Assembly: GCA_024405265.1 (NCBI GenBank)
Contig: JAKSOZ010000009.1
Location: 1-54,505, forward strand
DNA: 54,505 nt
Reading direction: 5' to 3'
From: Kiritimatiellia bacterium
Lineage (GTDB): Bacteria; Verrucomicrobiota; Kiritimatiellia; RFP12; UBA1067
Shown: in pieces, positions 1 to 14,342 of the stretch
How positions within the stretch are numbered: the stretch's first letter is position 1
Layout of the letters: each line of letters starts with the position of its first letter
Position numbers and translations under genes: made by a program
Notes under the pieces: generated by a model
The model's input: the letters and a program-made list of their open reading frames with translations, nothing else
Database searches by the model: none
What the model was told of the DNA's origin: nothing

Positions 1-2
1 GC

Positions 3-3000
3 GGCTTCCCGGCCGGCGTATTCCCGGGCGCCGACACGCCCAATTGGTATTCCTGGGCAGGCGCGGGCGGCGGTGGTGCGACGCGTGACGGCGGAAGCGC
101 CGAGGCCGAGGAATTCGGCATCTTGGGCGATGCGGGCCAGGGCGGTGAGGGCCGCGTCATCTGCATTACGGGACGTGAAGAGTTTTATGGCGGCGGCGGA
201 TCGGGCGGTGTCGCGAGGAGCGACGATAACCGCGCGGGCAAGGCGACGTATGCGGGCGGCGGTGCCGGTGGTGACGGTCGTCATGTGGACGGCTACGACG
301 GCATTAACGGAACCGGTGGCGGCGGCGGTGGCGGCGCGTGGTACCCCGGCAAGGAAAATCTCTATCCCGAGTCCGAGAAGGGACAGGGTGGCGCAGGCGG
401 TTCGGGTATCGTAGTCTGGCGCTATACGCCGATTCCGACGGATATCAACGCGGGGCCGGTCGTGATGTTCTCGGAAATCCGCGGCGATAAGATGAGCGCG
501 AATCTGACAATCCCCGTCATCTGCCTCGGCAAGGGTAAGGGTGAAGATGCGGGAGAGTACACCGAAGACACTTCGGATGACGGCAAGGGCAACTATGTCT
601 ATACGCGTTCGGATCGCGTCTGCACGCTTTACTTCGAGTACGGTGTCGACCGCTTTAATCTCGAACATCAGGTCTGCCTGACGACAAAGGCGCATCTCGG
701 CGAACATGAGTTCAAGGTGCCGGGACTTTTGAGGAATCAGGCCTATTGGGGACGCGTTCGCGCGGTCGATGGTGTGGGGCATGAATTTGTGACGCGCGAG
801 CTCCCGTTCGAGACAACGGACGAAGGTGATGACCGCGATGTGGACGTCGGCTATCCGCGCCTCGGCGATTACAGTTACGTGACGACGAACGGACATGAGG
901 TTGTCTTTACGGGCAAGATGCTGACGCAAGGACTTTACGACGTCAAGCTCTATCTCGCGACGAATGTGAACGATCTCGTCTGCATGTCGGCGGAAGGGGC
1001 ATGGAATAATAAGTACGAGGTGCGTCTCGACACGACGACGAATGATACGTATACGGTTACGGCAAATGACCTCACGCCCGGAACGCGTTATTGGTATATG
1101 ATCGAAGCGGCGGATGCGAATTCCAAACACGAGCAGAAGACGACGTACGAAGGCATGGGCTTGTGGTATGAGTACAAGCTCGACAAGGCGAAATTCCACT
1201 CCGCGACGATTCCGATGAAGGATCGTACGCACCATCAGTACACGACCTTTGTCACGCCGAAGGAGGCGAATCTCTCGCGCACATATCACGAAATCAAGGA
1301 CTTCGAAAACGCCGAGGAAGAAGTGCCGGTCACTTTCGAGGAAGTTCTCAAGGAGACGGGATCCTTGCCCGCGCGTCTTGAACTTTGCATTACCAAGGTC
1401 AATGAGAATACATATGCTGACGATCATGCGGTCATGGCATGGCCGCTCACGACGAATGAGGATGGCGAAGGCGGCCCTGGGAAGTACAGCTTCACGACGA
1501 ACTTTCCGTATGGTACGATGATCAAGTATCATTGGCGCGTCGTCAATACGCTCGACGAAAAGGATAATACGACCGACATCGTTCCGATCACAACGTACGT
1601 CGGCAACCCGAACCTCTTCTACTGGGTGCGTCCGTCGAGTAAGGGTCCGGGAGATTGGTGGGATAAGCAGAACTGGCACAATCCGAACGCCAACTACAAG
1701 GATATGAACGGTAACACGCTCCCCTTGAACGAGTGGCCGCTTCCTGATGTCGATTCGACCGTCATCTTCACGAATATGGTGGACGGCGCGTATGTGAACA
1801 TTACGGGACGTTGCGATGTTTTGCGCGTCAATCTCTCGATCGGCACCAATAAGGTCACGTTCGCGGGCGTCAACGACAAGAACGGACACGCGGGCAAGGC
1901 ATCGCTAATCACCAAGTTCTTCAAAACCTCGGGCTCGGGAAGCGAACTTACCTTCGATAATATCATCGCGCCCATGGATAATATCGACTTCGATTGGATG
2001 CGCGAGACGTACATCGATGAAGGTCAGGGCGGAACGGTGACGAGAGAGCGCGACGTGAGCGCGGCAAATCTGACGGTTCAGAATGAAGCCGAGGTCGCGT
2101 TACGTAATCTTACTTTCGCGCCGCTTGTGGGAACGCTCAAGGTCTGTGACGGAGCTACATTATCCGTTGGTGCCGGAGAACTGAACGGAATTCTCAATGT
2201 GGGCGGCGGAGTAAAGGTCGAGGTCGATAATGCAACGCTTGACGTCGGGACGATCCACCTCGAGCATCATGATCTTAATGATCCCGCCGGTGATCCGCGT
2301 ACGGGAGAAGCTTGCTCGTTCGACTTCCGCGGCGCGAACGCCAAGCTCAATATCGAACACGTGATCGGCAACCGCTACGGGAATACGACGACACCGTTTG
2401 TCTTCCATGTGCCGCAAGGTGGTTTTACGGGGCCTGTCGTGACGCAGAAGGGTCTCGCGGGACTTTCCGCGTTCGGCTTCGGCTTCAGACGTGAGGAAGT
2501 GATGGGCGAGGATGGACAGGCGATCGTGATCGAGAACCGCGGCAGGGGAGCGGTTGACGTGCAAATTGCTGAAGATTCGCCCGCCTATCGTTCGGTCAGA
2601 ACGGTCAATCCGACGCTCGTCAAGGCCGAACACGGCTTCTGGAATGAGGTCGACCCGTATGTTGTCTGGTGGGTTAAGGAATATCACAAGCTCGACGTTT
2701 CTCCGCGTGCTACGTTTACGCAAATTGATCGCAGCTGGCGTCGCACGAACGAGGTTTATTTCGACAAGGAGAACGAGGTTACGGGCAACTACGGTCCCAC
2801 GCTCCTCAAGGCGCGCATCACCGGTACTCAGCGCACGGTCATCGCCGTCGAGGCGCATGATGGCGAAGTCGTCCATCGCCGCGGCACAATTAAAGACGAT
2901 CTCGATTTGTATAAGAACGGCGATAAACTTCCGGACGTGGATAGGGCGAAGTGGTCGTTCGAGACGCATACTTCAACGCCTTGGAACGATTCGTTTGTGA

Positions 3001-4778
3001 GAGAGCTCGAAAAGATCGTGGCCGAAGCGGAAACCGAGGAAAGCGAGACGAACCACGAAGTCTATGTCGGCGTCGACGAGGGACTTCTCGCGATGACCGC
3101 CATCAAGAATATGGACGCTTTTTCAACTTATGTTGACGCGCACGTAAAGGTCAAGACGGCTTGGGAAGATAACGAGCCGATTGATATTTGCTCGAAGGCG
3201 AAGATCGGCGTATCGTTCGATGCGTCAGGACGTCTCGTCGTTCTTTCGGGCGATTTCGCGAATACGGCGAATACGGTGACGAACGAGACGGACTTTGTTG
3301 CGCAGGATGGCGACCTCGTTCGTATCTCCATTCAGGCCGCGCGTAATAAAGATAAGAAGGAATACTTCAAGCTCGCCGCGAATGGCGCGCCGGTCGTTGC
3401 GACGGGCTTCGTCGATTCGACCGGTTCGTGGTGCCTCCCCGATGCGCTCGCGGGTAAGGTCTTCCCGGCGCGCACGGCGGGCTCGAATCCGATCGGCATG
3501 GGTAAGGTCGGCTTCGCGGGTACGGCGGTTCTAAGAGCGATGAGCGTCGGCGCGCGTCCGCCTGCCGGACTCGAGAGTGCGTTCACACATCAGACAACGC
3601 TCGGCGACGGCACGATCGTCCCGATTCCATTCACCTACCTCGACGCGGTGCGTGTGAACAACACGGCTGAATATGAGACGATCGCGCAGAGCGAGTGGAA
3701 GAACGGCTACGAGCTGTGGGCGAGCTATGCGCTCGGTCTCGATCCGACGGATGAGAATAGCGTCTTCTGGACCGACGGTAAGATCAACCAGGCGAATGTC
3801 GAGAACTATCTCTTAGCGCCGATGGACGTCGAGCCGCCCGAAGGCTCGCTCGCCGAAATCGGCTATGACCTCCAATCTTCGACGGATCGTACCGAATGGA
3901 CGAAGGCGTATACGCTTATCAACACGAACGCGAACTTCCGTATCAGCAACTACTCGTCCCCCGAGTCGACGGATATCGCGACTTTCGTGCGTCTCGTCGC
4001 AACGGTTGCGGGTGCGCAAGTTCCGAGCACCAACTTCTTCGGCGCAGTTCGCATCGAAAGCAATCGCGAAAAGTCGGCGGTCGGCATTCCGTGGGTAAGA
4101 TCGAATAAGCATATCTCCGGAGAACTTGGAAATCTTCCGATTCAGCTCTCCGAGTACGTGACGACGGGCGACCTTGAGGAAGGGGATATGATTTATGTCC
4201 TTGGGGAGAATCGCGACAGGTATCTCGCGTGGGCGCTTCAGGACGGCAAGTGGGAGCCGATTACGGTCGTGGGCGGCACGGTCGACAAGACGACGGTCGA
4301 GCAGGGCGGCGCGGCGGAAGAAACCGAGTTGATGCTTGGCGGCGCGTTGTGGATCGTTCGCAAGAATCCAACGAAGAATTTCCACCTCGTCGGTCAGTTC
4401 CCGGTTTGCGAACTTACGACGCAGATCGAGGCGGGAACTAAGGAGAAGGGTAAGCCGAATCTGATCGCCAATCCTCTCGGCACGTCGTTCGACTTCTCGA
4501 ACATCAAGGAAGGGGTTTTGGCCGGTACGCCGACAGATCCCGGCGACCAGATCTACGTGCCGCAAGAAAATGGTGAGCTCAAGCTCTATACCTTCGAGAA
4601 CGGCGCGTGGGGAACCTTGGTCAAGACGACTAAGAAAGTCGGTAATCGTACGCTCGTAACGACGACGCGCAAGACCGATCAGAACATAATTCCGACGAGC
4701 CAGGGCTTCTGGTACGTGAGCGCGGGAGGAACGCCAATCATCAACTGGAATGGTGGCGAGCAGAAGGAGGTGAAGTAA
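3..4778 (+). CDS. giant glycine-rich exported protein, 5'-truncated
   Basis: The frame is open from base 3 with no upstream stop, so the gene starts before the window; an in-frame TTG at 123 is not a credible start. About 1590 residues are visible. The first ~135 are Gly-rich and end in GGSGIVVWRY, a closing motif I associate with glycine-rich surface repeats. Next come ~400 residues of fibronectin-III-like beta segments (for example LTPGTRYWYMIEAADAN), then a beta-helix/autotransporter-like stretch with repeated short NLTV/ATLSVG/GILNVGG strands, then a lectin-like part. Near the C-terminus lies ELWASYALGLDPTDEN, a segment type common in Verrucomicrobiota exoproteins. No membrane anchor or sorting tail is visible. 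The stop is 1 nt before the PEP-CTERM gene, which suggests joint expression. Function unknown; probably an extracellular or surface structural/adhesive protein. No homology search was possible. Confidence 0.8.
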   Translation, partial: GFPAGVFPGADTPNWYSWAGAGGGGATRDGGSAEAEEFGILGDAGQGGEGRVICITGREEFYGGGGSGGVARSDDNRAGKATYAGGGAGGDGRHVDGYDGINGTGGGGGGGAWYPGKENLYPESEKGQGGAGGSGIVVWRYTPIPTDINAGPVVMFSEIRGDKMSANLTIPVICLGKGKGEDAGEYTEDTSDDGKGNYVYTRSDRVCTLYFEYGVDRFNLEHQVCLTTKAHLGEHEFKVPGLLRNQAYWGRVRAVDGVGHEFVTRELPFETTDEGDDRDVDVGYPRLGDYSYVTTNGHEVVFTGKMLTQGLYDVKLYLATNVNDLVCMSAEGAWNNKYEVRLDTTTNDTYTVTANDLTPGTRYWYMIEAADANSKHEQKTTYEGMGLWYEYKLDKAKFHSATIPMKDRTHHQYTTFVTPKEANLSRTYHEIKDFENAEEEVPVTFEEVLKETGSLPARLELCITKVNENTYADDHAVMAWPLTTNEDGEGGPGKYSFTTNFPYGTMIKYHWRVVNTLDEKDNTTDIVPITTYVGNPNLFYWVRPSSKGPGDWWDKQNWHNPNANYKDMNGNTLPLNEWPLPDVDSTVIFTNMVDGAYVNITGRCDVLRVNLSIGTNKVTFAGVNDKNGHAGKASLITKFFKTSGSGSELTFDNIIAPMDNIDFDWMRETYIDEGQGGTVTRERDVSAANLTVQNEAEVALRNLTFAPLVGTLKVCDGATLSVGAGELNGILNVGGGVKVEVDNATLDVGTIHLEHHDLNDPAGDPRTGEACSFDFRGANAKLNIEHVIGNRYGNTTTPFVFHVPQGGFTGPVVTQKGLAGLSAFGFGFRREEVMGEDGQAIVIENRGRGAVDVQIAEDSPAYRSVRTVNPTLVKAEHGFWNEVDPYVVWWVKEYHKLDVSPRATFTQIDRSWRRTNEVYFDKENEVTGNYGPTLLKARITGTQRTVIAVEAHDGEVVHRRGTIKDDLDLYKNGDKLPDVDRAKWSFETHTSTPWNDSFVRELEKIVAEAETEESETNHEVYVGVDEGLLAMTAIKNMDAFSTYVDAHVKVKTAWEDNEPIDICSKAKIGVSFDASGRLVVLSGDFANTANTVTNETDFVAQDGDLVRISIQAARNKDKKEYFKLAANGAPVVATGFVDSTGSWCLPDALAGKVFPARTAGSNPIGMGKVGFAGTAVLRAMSVGARPPAGLESAFTHQTTLGDGTIVPIPFTYLDAVRVNNTAEYETIAQSEWKNGYELWASYALGLDPTDENSVFWTDGKINQANVENYLLAPMDVEPPEGSLAEIGYDLQSSTDRTEWTKAYTLINTNANFRISNYSSPESTDIATFVRLVATVAGAQVPSTNFFGAVRIESNREKSAVGIPWVRSNKHISGELGNLPIQLSEYVTTGDLEEGDMIYVLGENRDRYLAWALQDGKWEPITVVGGTVDKTTVEQGGAAEETELMLGGALWIVRKNPTKNFHLVGQFPVCELTTQIEAGTKEKGKPNLIANPLGTSFDFSNIKEGVLAGTPTDPGDQIYVPQENGELKLYTFENGAWGTLVKTTKKVGNRTLVTTTRKTDQNIIPTSQGFWYVSAGGTPIINWNGGEQKEVK

Positions 4779-4779
4779 T

Positions 4780-5301
4780 ATGAAGAAGCTGATATTTACG
4801 CTCGCGGCGCTTCTCATCGCGCACCTCGCTTCGGCGGAAATGCTCTACTGGATGATCGGGGATTCGACGAACGGAGGCTCGAATACGATAGAGTTCAATT
4901 ACGCGGTTGTGTACGCGGTTAACGGCGAGAGCAAGATCGCGCTTCCGAATAACGGCGAAGACGGCGAGATTTACGGCAATGAGGAGCTTTCGCCTATTAC
5001 GACGACGAATCCGCAGATGACCGAGTTCGGAGAAGGTTGGGAGTATCAAAATTACAGTTTCTATGTGGAACTTTTCAACTACGATTTCGATCTCGGTATC
5101 GGAACGAGCGTCGGCGTTTCCGAGTTCGCTACTTACGACTCGCTCGTTTCGAACGGTCATATCATTCCCTCGGGCATGGGTATTCCGGAGACGGCAAAGC
5201 TTTGGATGCCGACAACAGCGGTTCCTGAACCGACGAGCGGCTTACTAATCCTTATCGGACTCGCTTCTCTCGCGCTAAAACGCAAGAACGCCATTCGTTG
5301 A
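4780..5301 (+). CDS. PEP-CTERM sorting-domain exported protein
   Basis: 173 residues. An N-terminal signal peptide (MKKLIFTLAALLIAHLASA) is followed by a ~120-residue acidic, aromatic-rich domain I do not recognise. The C-terminus is a textbook PEP-CTERM tail: VPEPTS, a hydrophobic helix (GLLILIGLASLAL), then the basic cluster KRKNAIR. In this system an exosortase (not in this window) cleaves at the PEP motif and the protein is released or anchored at the cell surface. A strong GGAGG ribosome site lies at 4766-4770, inside the end of the upstream giant gene, 1 nt from which this ATG starts. The pair is probably co-transcribed and may be exported to the same compartment. The specific role of the middle domain cannot be read from the sequence. 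Confidence 0.85.
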   Translation: MKKLIFTLAALLIAHLASAEMLYWMIGDSTNGGSNTIEFNYAVVYAVNGESKIALPNNGEDGEIYGNEELSPITTTNPQMTEFGEGWEYQNYSFYVELFNYDFDLGIGTSVGVSEFATYDSLVSNGHIIPSGMGIPETAKLWMPTTAVPEPTSGLLILIGLASLALKRKNAIR

Positions 5302-5318
5302 TAAGGGGGTGGGGAAAG

Positions 5319-5395
5319 TGGTGGACCCGGCGGGACTTGAACCCACGACCCGGAGATTATGAGTCACCTGCTCTGACCGACTGAGCTACGGGTCC
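5319..5395 (-). tRNA. tRNA with CAU anticodon, probably tRNA-Ile2 (AUA), less likely elongator tRNA-Met
   Basis: Read on the minus strand, all 77 nt fold as a cloverleaf: acceptor GGACCCG/CGGGTCC perfect, D-arm GCTC/GAGC, anticodon loop CTCATAA, variable loop GGGTC, T-arm GTGGG-TTCAAGT-CCCGC, discriminator A and an encoded CCA. It is not an initiator: the 1-72 pair is normal and the three G-C pairs of the anticodon stem are absent. The AGAGCAG..GACTCATAATC core and C4-G69/C5-G68 resemble bacterial tRNA-Ile2, whose C34 is modified to lysidine by TilS, more than elongator Met. One U29-U41 mismatch interrupts the anticodon stem. The 5' end lies about 6 nt beyond the expected start point of its own promoter. 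Confidence 0.9.
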
Positions 5396-5407
5396 ACTAC
5401 GGGAAAT

Positions 5408-5437
5408 ATTTTATCAAATTTACCCCCTTGCGCGCAA
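5408..5437 (-). promoter_or_regulatory. tRNA promoter (minus strand)
   Basis: On the minus strand the -35 is TTGCGC (5437-5432) and the -10 is TAAAAT (5413-5408) with an 18-nt spacer and an extended-10 TGA just upstream. The expected start, about 7 nt on, falls near 5401, a few bases before the mature tRNA end at 5395. Confidence 0.65.
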
Positions 5438-5457
5438 GGGTGAATTTTTGATAAAAT
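5428..5457 (+). promoter_or_regulatory. rpoBC promoter (plus strand), mirror image of the tRNA promoter
   Basis: The -35 TTGCGC (5428-5433) and -10 TAAAAT (5452-5457) have an 18-nt spacer and an extended-10 TGA at 5449-5451. Both -35 boxes sit in the 16-bp perfect palindrome 5425-5440 and overlap by 2 bp. The predicted start near 5464 leaves a 5' leader of about 120 nt before rpoB. Confidence 0.65.
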
Positions 5458-5585
5458 AGAAAAAATAATCACCACAACTGTACAGTTAACAAAGTGGCCG
5501 CTTACCACACTTCAGGCAGTTGATGGCGTAGCTATGGCAAAATTTCGAAACAAGTAACCAAATCAAAAAGAAAAGGTAAGCTAAG

Positions 5586-9494
<3,909 letters not shown>

Positions 9495-9520
9495 TTTCAA
9501 GAAAAGGAGAATTTAAAGAT

Positions 9521-12500
9521 ATGAATCCTTTCAATACTCTCGACACCTTCGGCGGTAGCTATAACGCGTCGGCTCATTATGACGCGATCAAGGTGATGCT
9601 CGCTTCGCCTGAGACCATTCGCAGTTGGTCTCATGGTGAAGTCAAGAATCCCGAGACGATCAACTATCGTACGTATCGCCCTGAAAAGGACGGCCTTTTC
9701 TGCGAAAAGATCTTCGGACCTACCAAGGACTGGGAGTGCGCTTGCGGTAAGTACAAGCGAATCAAGAACAAGGGTATGATTTGCGATCGCTGCGGCGTCG
9801 AAGTCACCCTCGCCTCGGTCCGCCGTCAGCGCATGGGCCATATCGAACTCGCGGTTCCCGTGAGCCACATCTGGTTCTTCAAGTGTTCGCCTTCGCGTAT
9901 GGGCCTCTTGCTCGATAAGACTTCGAGCGAACTCGAGCGCGTTCTTTACTATCAGGATTGGATGGTTACCGAACCCGGAGATACGCCCCTTAAAGAAGGT
10001 CAGATCCTCTCCGACCAGGAATACGCCGACGCGCAGGAAAAGTACGAAGACGCTTTCAAGGCCGAAATGGGCGCGGAAGCCGTTCGTAAGCTCTTGAGAC
10101 GTCTTGACCTCGATAAGCTCATGGCCGAACTCGAGGAAGAGATGGAGAATACCCGCTCGAAGCAGACGCGCAAGAAAATCGCCAAGCGCATGAAAGTCGT
10201 CGAAGGCTTCCGCGCTTCGAAGAGCCTTCCCGAGTGGATGGTCCTCGATGTTCTTCCCGTTATTCCGCCGGAACTTCGTCCTCTCGTCCCGCTCGAAGGC
10301 GGACGCTTCGCGACGAGCGATCTTAACGATCTCTACCGCCGCGTCATCAATCGTAACAACCGTCTTCGCAACCTCCTCGCGCTCAAGACCCCTGACGTCA
10401 TTATCCGCAACGAAAAGCGCATGCTTCAGGAAGCGGTTGATGCCGTCTTCGACAACGGTCGACATGGTCGCGCCGTCACCGGTCCCGGCAACCGCGCGCT
10501 CAAGTCGCTGTCCGAAATTCTCAAGGGTAAGACGGGCCGCTTCCGTCAGAACCTTCTCGGTAAGCGCGTCGACTACTCGGGCCGTTCGGTTATCGTCGTC
10601 GGTCCTGAACTTAAGTTCCCGCAGTGCGGTATTCCTAAGGAGATGGCGCTTCGCTTGTTCGAGCCGTTCATTATCCGCCGCTTGAAAGAGCTCGGCATTT
10701 GCCATACGGTCCGTACCGCCCGCAAGATGATCGAACGCCGCGACGAGCAGGTCTGGGATATCCTCGAAGAAGTGACGAAGGACAAAACGGTCTTCCTTAA
10801 CCGCGCGCCTACCTTGCACCGTCTCTCGATTCAGGCTTTCGAACCCGTCCTCGTCGAAGGTAAGGCTATCCGCCTCCACCCGATGGTTTGTACGCCGTTC
10901 AACGCCGACTTCGACGGTGACCAGATGGCTGTCCACGTACCGCTCTCGATCGAAGCTCAGATGGAATCGAAGCTCATGATGCTCGCTTCGACCTCGATCT
11001 TCTCGCCTGCGTCGGGCAAGTCCGTAATGACTCCTACGCAGGATGTCTGCTTGGGCCTCTACTTCCTTACGGTTCCCTCGCAACAGGATAAGCTCGCCGG
11101 TAAGATCGCGGGCAAGACTCCTGCCGGGGAAGAACATTTGCCCTTGTTCAATGATATCGGAGAAGTCGAATTCGGCATTGCCGAAGGCTGCATTTCGTAT
11201 CATAGCCGCATCCGTTTCCGTAACCCCGACTACGGTACTTCGGGTCGTCCTCACGGCGACACGACTCACCGCACGATCGAGACGACCGCCGGTCGCGTTA
11301 TCTTCAATAACGTTTGGCCGAAGGAAATGGGCTTCTGGAACGACAAGTGCTCGAAGTCGACGATCGGCAACTTGATTCTCGACTGCCACAAGGTCGCGGG
11401 TCATGACATCACGGTCGATGCGATCGACAAGCTCAAGTCGCTCGGCTACCAGTTCGCAACCGTCTCCGGCGCTTCGATGGGTCTTAAGGATATGATCCGC
11501 CCGGCCGATAAGGACGCGGAGATCGCGAAGGCTCGCGCCGAGGCCGACAAGGTTCAGGCTCAGTTCCAGCAGGGTATCATCACCGATGGTGAACGCCATA
11601 ACAAGATCGTCGGCATTTGGTCGGCGACGACTGAAAAGGTCGGTGACGAACTCTACAAGACGATCGATAAGAACATCAGCCCTGAGAACAAGAACCCGAC
11701 CGAACTCAACCCGGTTTATATGTTCGTCGACTCGAAGGCTCGTGGTTCGAAGCTCCAGATTCGTCAGCTCGCCGGTATGCGCGGTCTTATGGCGAATCCT
11801 TCGGGTGATATTATCGAACGCCCGATTACCGCTTCGTTCCGTGAAGGTCTCTCGGTTCTCGAATACTTCATTTCTTCTCACGGCGCTCGTAAGGGTCTCG
11901 CCGATACCGCGCTTAAGACCGCGGACGCCGGCTACCTTACCCGTAAGCTCGTCGACGTTTCGCAGGACGTTATCATCACTCAGGAAGACTGCAACACCGT
12001 CAACGGTCTCGAAGTCGAAGCCATCGTCGAAGGTGACGAAGTCAAGGTTACCTTGGGCGAGCGCGTCATCGGTCGTACCGCGCTTTATGACGTTCGCAAT
12101 CCCAAGACCGGCGAGACGATCGTTCGCTCGAACGACATCATCGACGAAGAAATGGCTGAAGCGATAAACAAGGCCGGAGTCGATTCGATTTGGATTCGCT
12201 CGGGTCTTACTTGCGACGCGGAACACGGTATGTGCGCCAAGTGCTACGGGCGCGACCTCTCGACCGGTAAGCAGGTCGAAATCGGCACGGCGGTCGGTAT
12301 CATCGCCGCTCAGTCGATCGGCGAACCCGGTACTCAGCTCACGATGCGTACGTTCCACATCGGTGGTACCGCTTCCGCTTCGGCGCAGGCGACCGATATC
12401 GTCCTCAAGAACGACGGTGTTGCCAAGTTCATCGACGTTCGTAAGGTCCGCAACGACGAAGGCAAGGAAGTCGTCTTGAATAAGAACGGTAGCCTCGAGA

Positions 12501-13876
12501 TCACGCTCAAGAACGGTAATAAGGATACGTACCAGCTCCAAATGGGTACGACGCTTCTTATCGAAGACGGCGCTGAAGTCAAGAAGGGTACAAAGGTCGC
12601 GATGTGGGATCCTCACTCGGTTCCTGTTCTTTCGGAAGCGGCCGGTACCATCGTCTTCCAGGACTTCGAAGAAGACGTCTCCGTCAAGACCGAGACCGAT
12701 CGCGCTACCGGAGCGAAGACGCTCGTCGTCCTCCCCACCAGCGAATCGAATCTCCATCCTCGTATCGAAATTCACGACGAGTCGGGCAAGATGGTCGACT
12801 CGCACGACATTCCTACTGCGGCTATCGTCATGGTCCGCGACGGCATGAAGGCTTCCGCCGGTATGCTCCTCGCGAAGACGCCTCGTGAAGCCGCCAAGAC
12901 GCGTGATATTACCGGCGGTCTTCCTCGCGTCGCCGAACTCTTCGAGGCTCGTCAGCCTAAGGACGCGGCGGAAATCGCGAAGATCGAAGGTACGATCGAA
13001 TTCGGTGAAAACGTTCGCGGTAAGCGCTCCGTCAAGGTCGTCGACCACGTCACGGGTCTCTCGGAAGAGCATCTCATTCCTATGGGTAAGCAGATCGTCG
13101 TCTTCCGCGGCGATAAGGTCAAGAAGGGCCAGCAGCTTACCGAAGGTCCCGTCATTCCTCAGGAAATCCTCGAGGTCTCGGGTCCGCAGGAACTCGAAAA
13201 GTATCTCGTCAACGAAGTCCAGCAGGTTTATCGTCTCCAGGGCGTCGAAATCAACGATAAGCATATCGAAATCATTGTCCGCCAGATGCTCCGCAAGGTC
13301 CGCATCACGAACCCGGGCGATACCGACTTCCTCTGGGGCGAGCAGGTCACCCGCCAGACGTTCCTCCGCGTCAACGAACAGATGATGATGGAAGGCCGTC
13401 GTCCGGCTGAGGCGCAACCTGCGCTTCTCGGTATCACGAAGGCCGCGCTCGAAACCGACTCGTTCATCTCCGCCGCGTCCTTCCAGGATACGACTCGCGT
13501 CCTCACCGAGGCTGCTACAATGGGTCGCGTCGATGAACTCCGTGGCTTCAAGGAGAACGTCATCCTCGGACACCTCATCCCCGGCGGCACCGGCTTCCCG
13601 CTCCACCGCTACTTGAAGCTCGTTCCTTTGTGCGAGACCATTTCCGACGAGGAAATGGACAAGCTCCGCGAAGAACAGCGCAAGCGTCAGGAAGAACTCT
13701 ACGGAGTCGCTTCGGTTCTCCCCGGTGAAGAGGGAGACGGTCAGGACGATGATCTCGGAGAGCCCGTTCTCGTTAACGACACGGGCGACAATTCTGCGGA
13801 CGGCATCGATCTTCTCGGCGCCGACGAAACTATGGGACTCAATATGGAAGGAGCAGGCGATGACCTCCTCGGCTAA
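9521..13876 (+). CDS. rpoC: DNA-directed RNA polymerase subunit beta'
   Basis: 1451 residues. The N-terminal zinc site is C73/C75/C88/C91 ([17 protein letters not shown]). The catalytic magnesium loop [14 protein letters not shown] is at about residues 461-474. The second zinc site is C824, C898, C905 and C908, with the same spacing as E. coli C814/C888/C895/C898. A short acidic tail ends in GDDLLG. It starts 26 nt after rpoB behind an AAGGAG ribosome site. Its last 17 nt overlap the start of the YhcH-family gene, which is therefore probably translationally coupled. A very long antisense frame over this gene is a codon-usage shadow. Confidence 0.98.
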   Translation: MNPFNTLDTFGGSYNASAHYDAIKVMLASPETIRSWSHGEVKNPETINYRTYRPEKDGLFCEKIFGPTKDWECACGKYKRIKNKGMICDRCGVEVTLASVRRQRMGHIELAVPVSHIWFFKCSPSRMGLLLDKTSSELERVLYYQDWMVTEPGDTPLKEGQILSDQEYADAQEKYEDAFKAEMGAEAVRKLLRRLDLDKLMAELEEEMENTRSKQTRKKIAKRMKVVEGFRASKSLPEWMVLDVLPVIPPELRPLVPLEGGRFATSDLNDLYRRVINRNNRLRNLLALKTPDVIIRNEKRMLQEAVDAVFDNGRHGRAVTGPGNRALKSLSEILKGKTGRFRQNLLGKRVDYSGRSVIVVGPELKFPQCGIPKEMALRLFEPFIIRRLKELGICHTVRTARKMIERRDEQVWDILEEVTKDKTVFLNRAPTLHRLSIQAFEPVLVEGKAIRLHPMVCTPFNADFDGDQMAVHVPLSIEAQMESKLMMLASTSIFSPASGKSVMTPTQDVCLGLYFLTVPSQQDKLAGKIAGKTPAGEEHLPLFNDIGEVEFGIAEGCISYHSRIRFRNPDYGTSGRPHGDTTHRTIETTAGRVIFNNVWPKEMGFWNDKCSKSTIGNLILDCHKVAGHDITVDAIDKLKSLGYQFATVSGASMGLKDMIRPADKDAEIAKARAEADKVQAQFQQGIITDGERHNKIVGIWSATTEKVGDELYKTIDKNISPENKNPTELNPVYMFVDSKARGSKLQIRQLAGMRGLMANPSGDIIERPITASFREGLSVLEYFISSHGARKGLADTALKTADAGYLTRKLVDVSQDVIITQEDCNTVNGLEVEAIVEGDEVKVTLGERVIGRTALYDVRNPKTGETIVRSNDIIDEEMAEAINKAGVDSIWIRSGLTCDAEHGMCAKCYGRDLSTGKQVEIGTAVGIIAAQSIGEPGTQLTMRTFHIGGTASASAQATDIVLKNDGVAKFIDVRKVRNDEGKEVVLNKNGSLEITLKNGNKDTYQLQMGTTLLIEDGAEVKKGTKVAMWDPHSVPVLSEAAGTIVFQDFEEDVSVKTETDRATGAKTLVVLPTSESNLHPRIEIHDESGKMVDSHDIPTAAIVMVRDGMKASAGMLLAKTPREAAKTRDITGGLPRVAELFEARQPKDAAEIAKIEGTIEFGENVRGKRSVKVVDHVTGLSEEHLIPMGKQIVVFRGDKVKKGQQLTEGPVIPQEILEVSGPQELEKYLVNEVQQVYRLQGVEINDKHIEIIVRQMLRKVRITNPGDTDFLWGEQVTRQTFLRVNEQMMMEGRRPAEAQPALLGITKAALETDSFISAASFQDTTRVLTEAATMGRVDELRGFKENVILGHLIPGGTGFPLHRYLKLVPLCETISDEEMDKLREEQRKRQEELYGVASVLPGEEGDGQDDDLGEPVLVNDTGDNSADGIDLLGADETMGLNMEGAGDDLLG

Positions 13877-14330
13877 ACTCTACGTGGTCGATAAAATCGA
13901 GAACCTCGGCAACTACGCCGAGGTCTCCCCCTACTTCGCGAAGGTGATCGAGTTCTTGAAGAGCCACGATCATAACGCGCTTCCCAAGGGCAAGAACGAA
14001 GTCGACGGATCCAATAGTTGGGTCAATGGCGTCGAAATCGAACTTATTCCGCTCGCGGAGCGCAAACCCGAGCTTCACAAGAAGTATTTCGATATCCATA
14101 TTCCGCTTAAGTATGACGAAGTCATGGGAGTCGCGCCTTTCGATCCCAAGGCCGAGGGTAGCTTCAACGAGGCGGATGATATCGGCTTCTACGCTCAGAC
14201 TGTCGAGCCCATTACCGTTAAAGTCGGTGAGTTCGCCATCGTTTGGCCCGAGACTTGCTCCCACTCTCCCGCTTGCACTCCTGACGAAAAGAAGCTTCAG
14301 AAGAAGCTCATCGCCAAGGTTTTAGCCTAA
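13860..14330 (+). CDS. YhcH/YjgK/YiaL-family protein
   Basis: 156 residues, the usual family length (~150). The start is the ATG at 13860 behind GGAAGGAG, inside the end of rpoC; earlier in-frame starts would give a leader without family similarity. The signature appears as [21 protein letters not shown], then ADDIGFY, then [18 protein letters not shown] (the cupin-like metal-binding strand) and a C-terminal KKLIAKV. Characterised relatives act on sugars: E. coli YhcH is linked to sialic acid use and EbgC is a small beta-galactosidase subunit. The exact substrate is not predictable. Being translationally coupled to rpoC is an odd location and says little about function. Confidence 0.88.
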   Translation: MTSSAKLYVVDKIENLGNYAEVSPYFAKVIEFLKSHDHNALPKGKNEVDGSNSWVNGVEIELIPLAERKPELHKKYFDIHIPLKYDEVMGVAPFDPKAEGSFNEADDIGFYAQTVEPITVKVGEFAIVWPETCSHSPACTPDEKKLQKKLIAKVLA

Positions 14331-14342
14331 GGTGACTTTAAA

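Noticed and set aside
3813-4817. 334-residue minus-strand frame over the end of the giant exoprotein gene
   Set aside because: Shadow of the plus-strand frame, low complexity and Arg-rich.
9497-13606. 1369-residue open frame antisense to rpoC
   Set aside because: rpoC is certain; the reverse frame stays open because of strong codon bias (ctc, gtc, aag). The product is Arg/Asp-rich with no recognisable motif.
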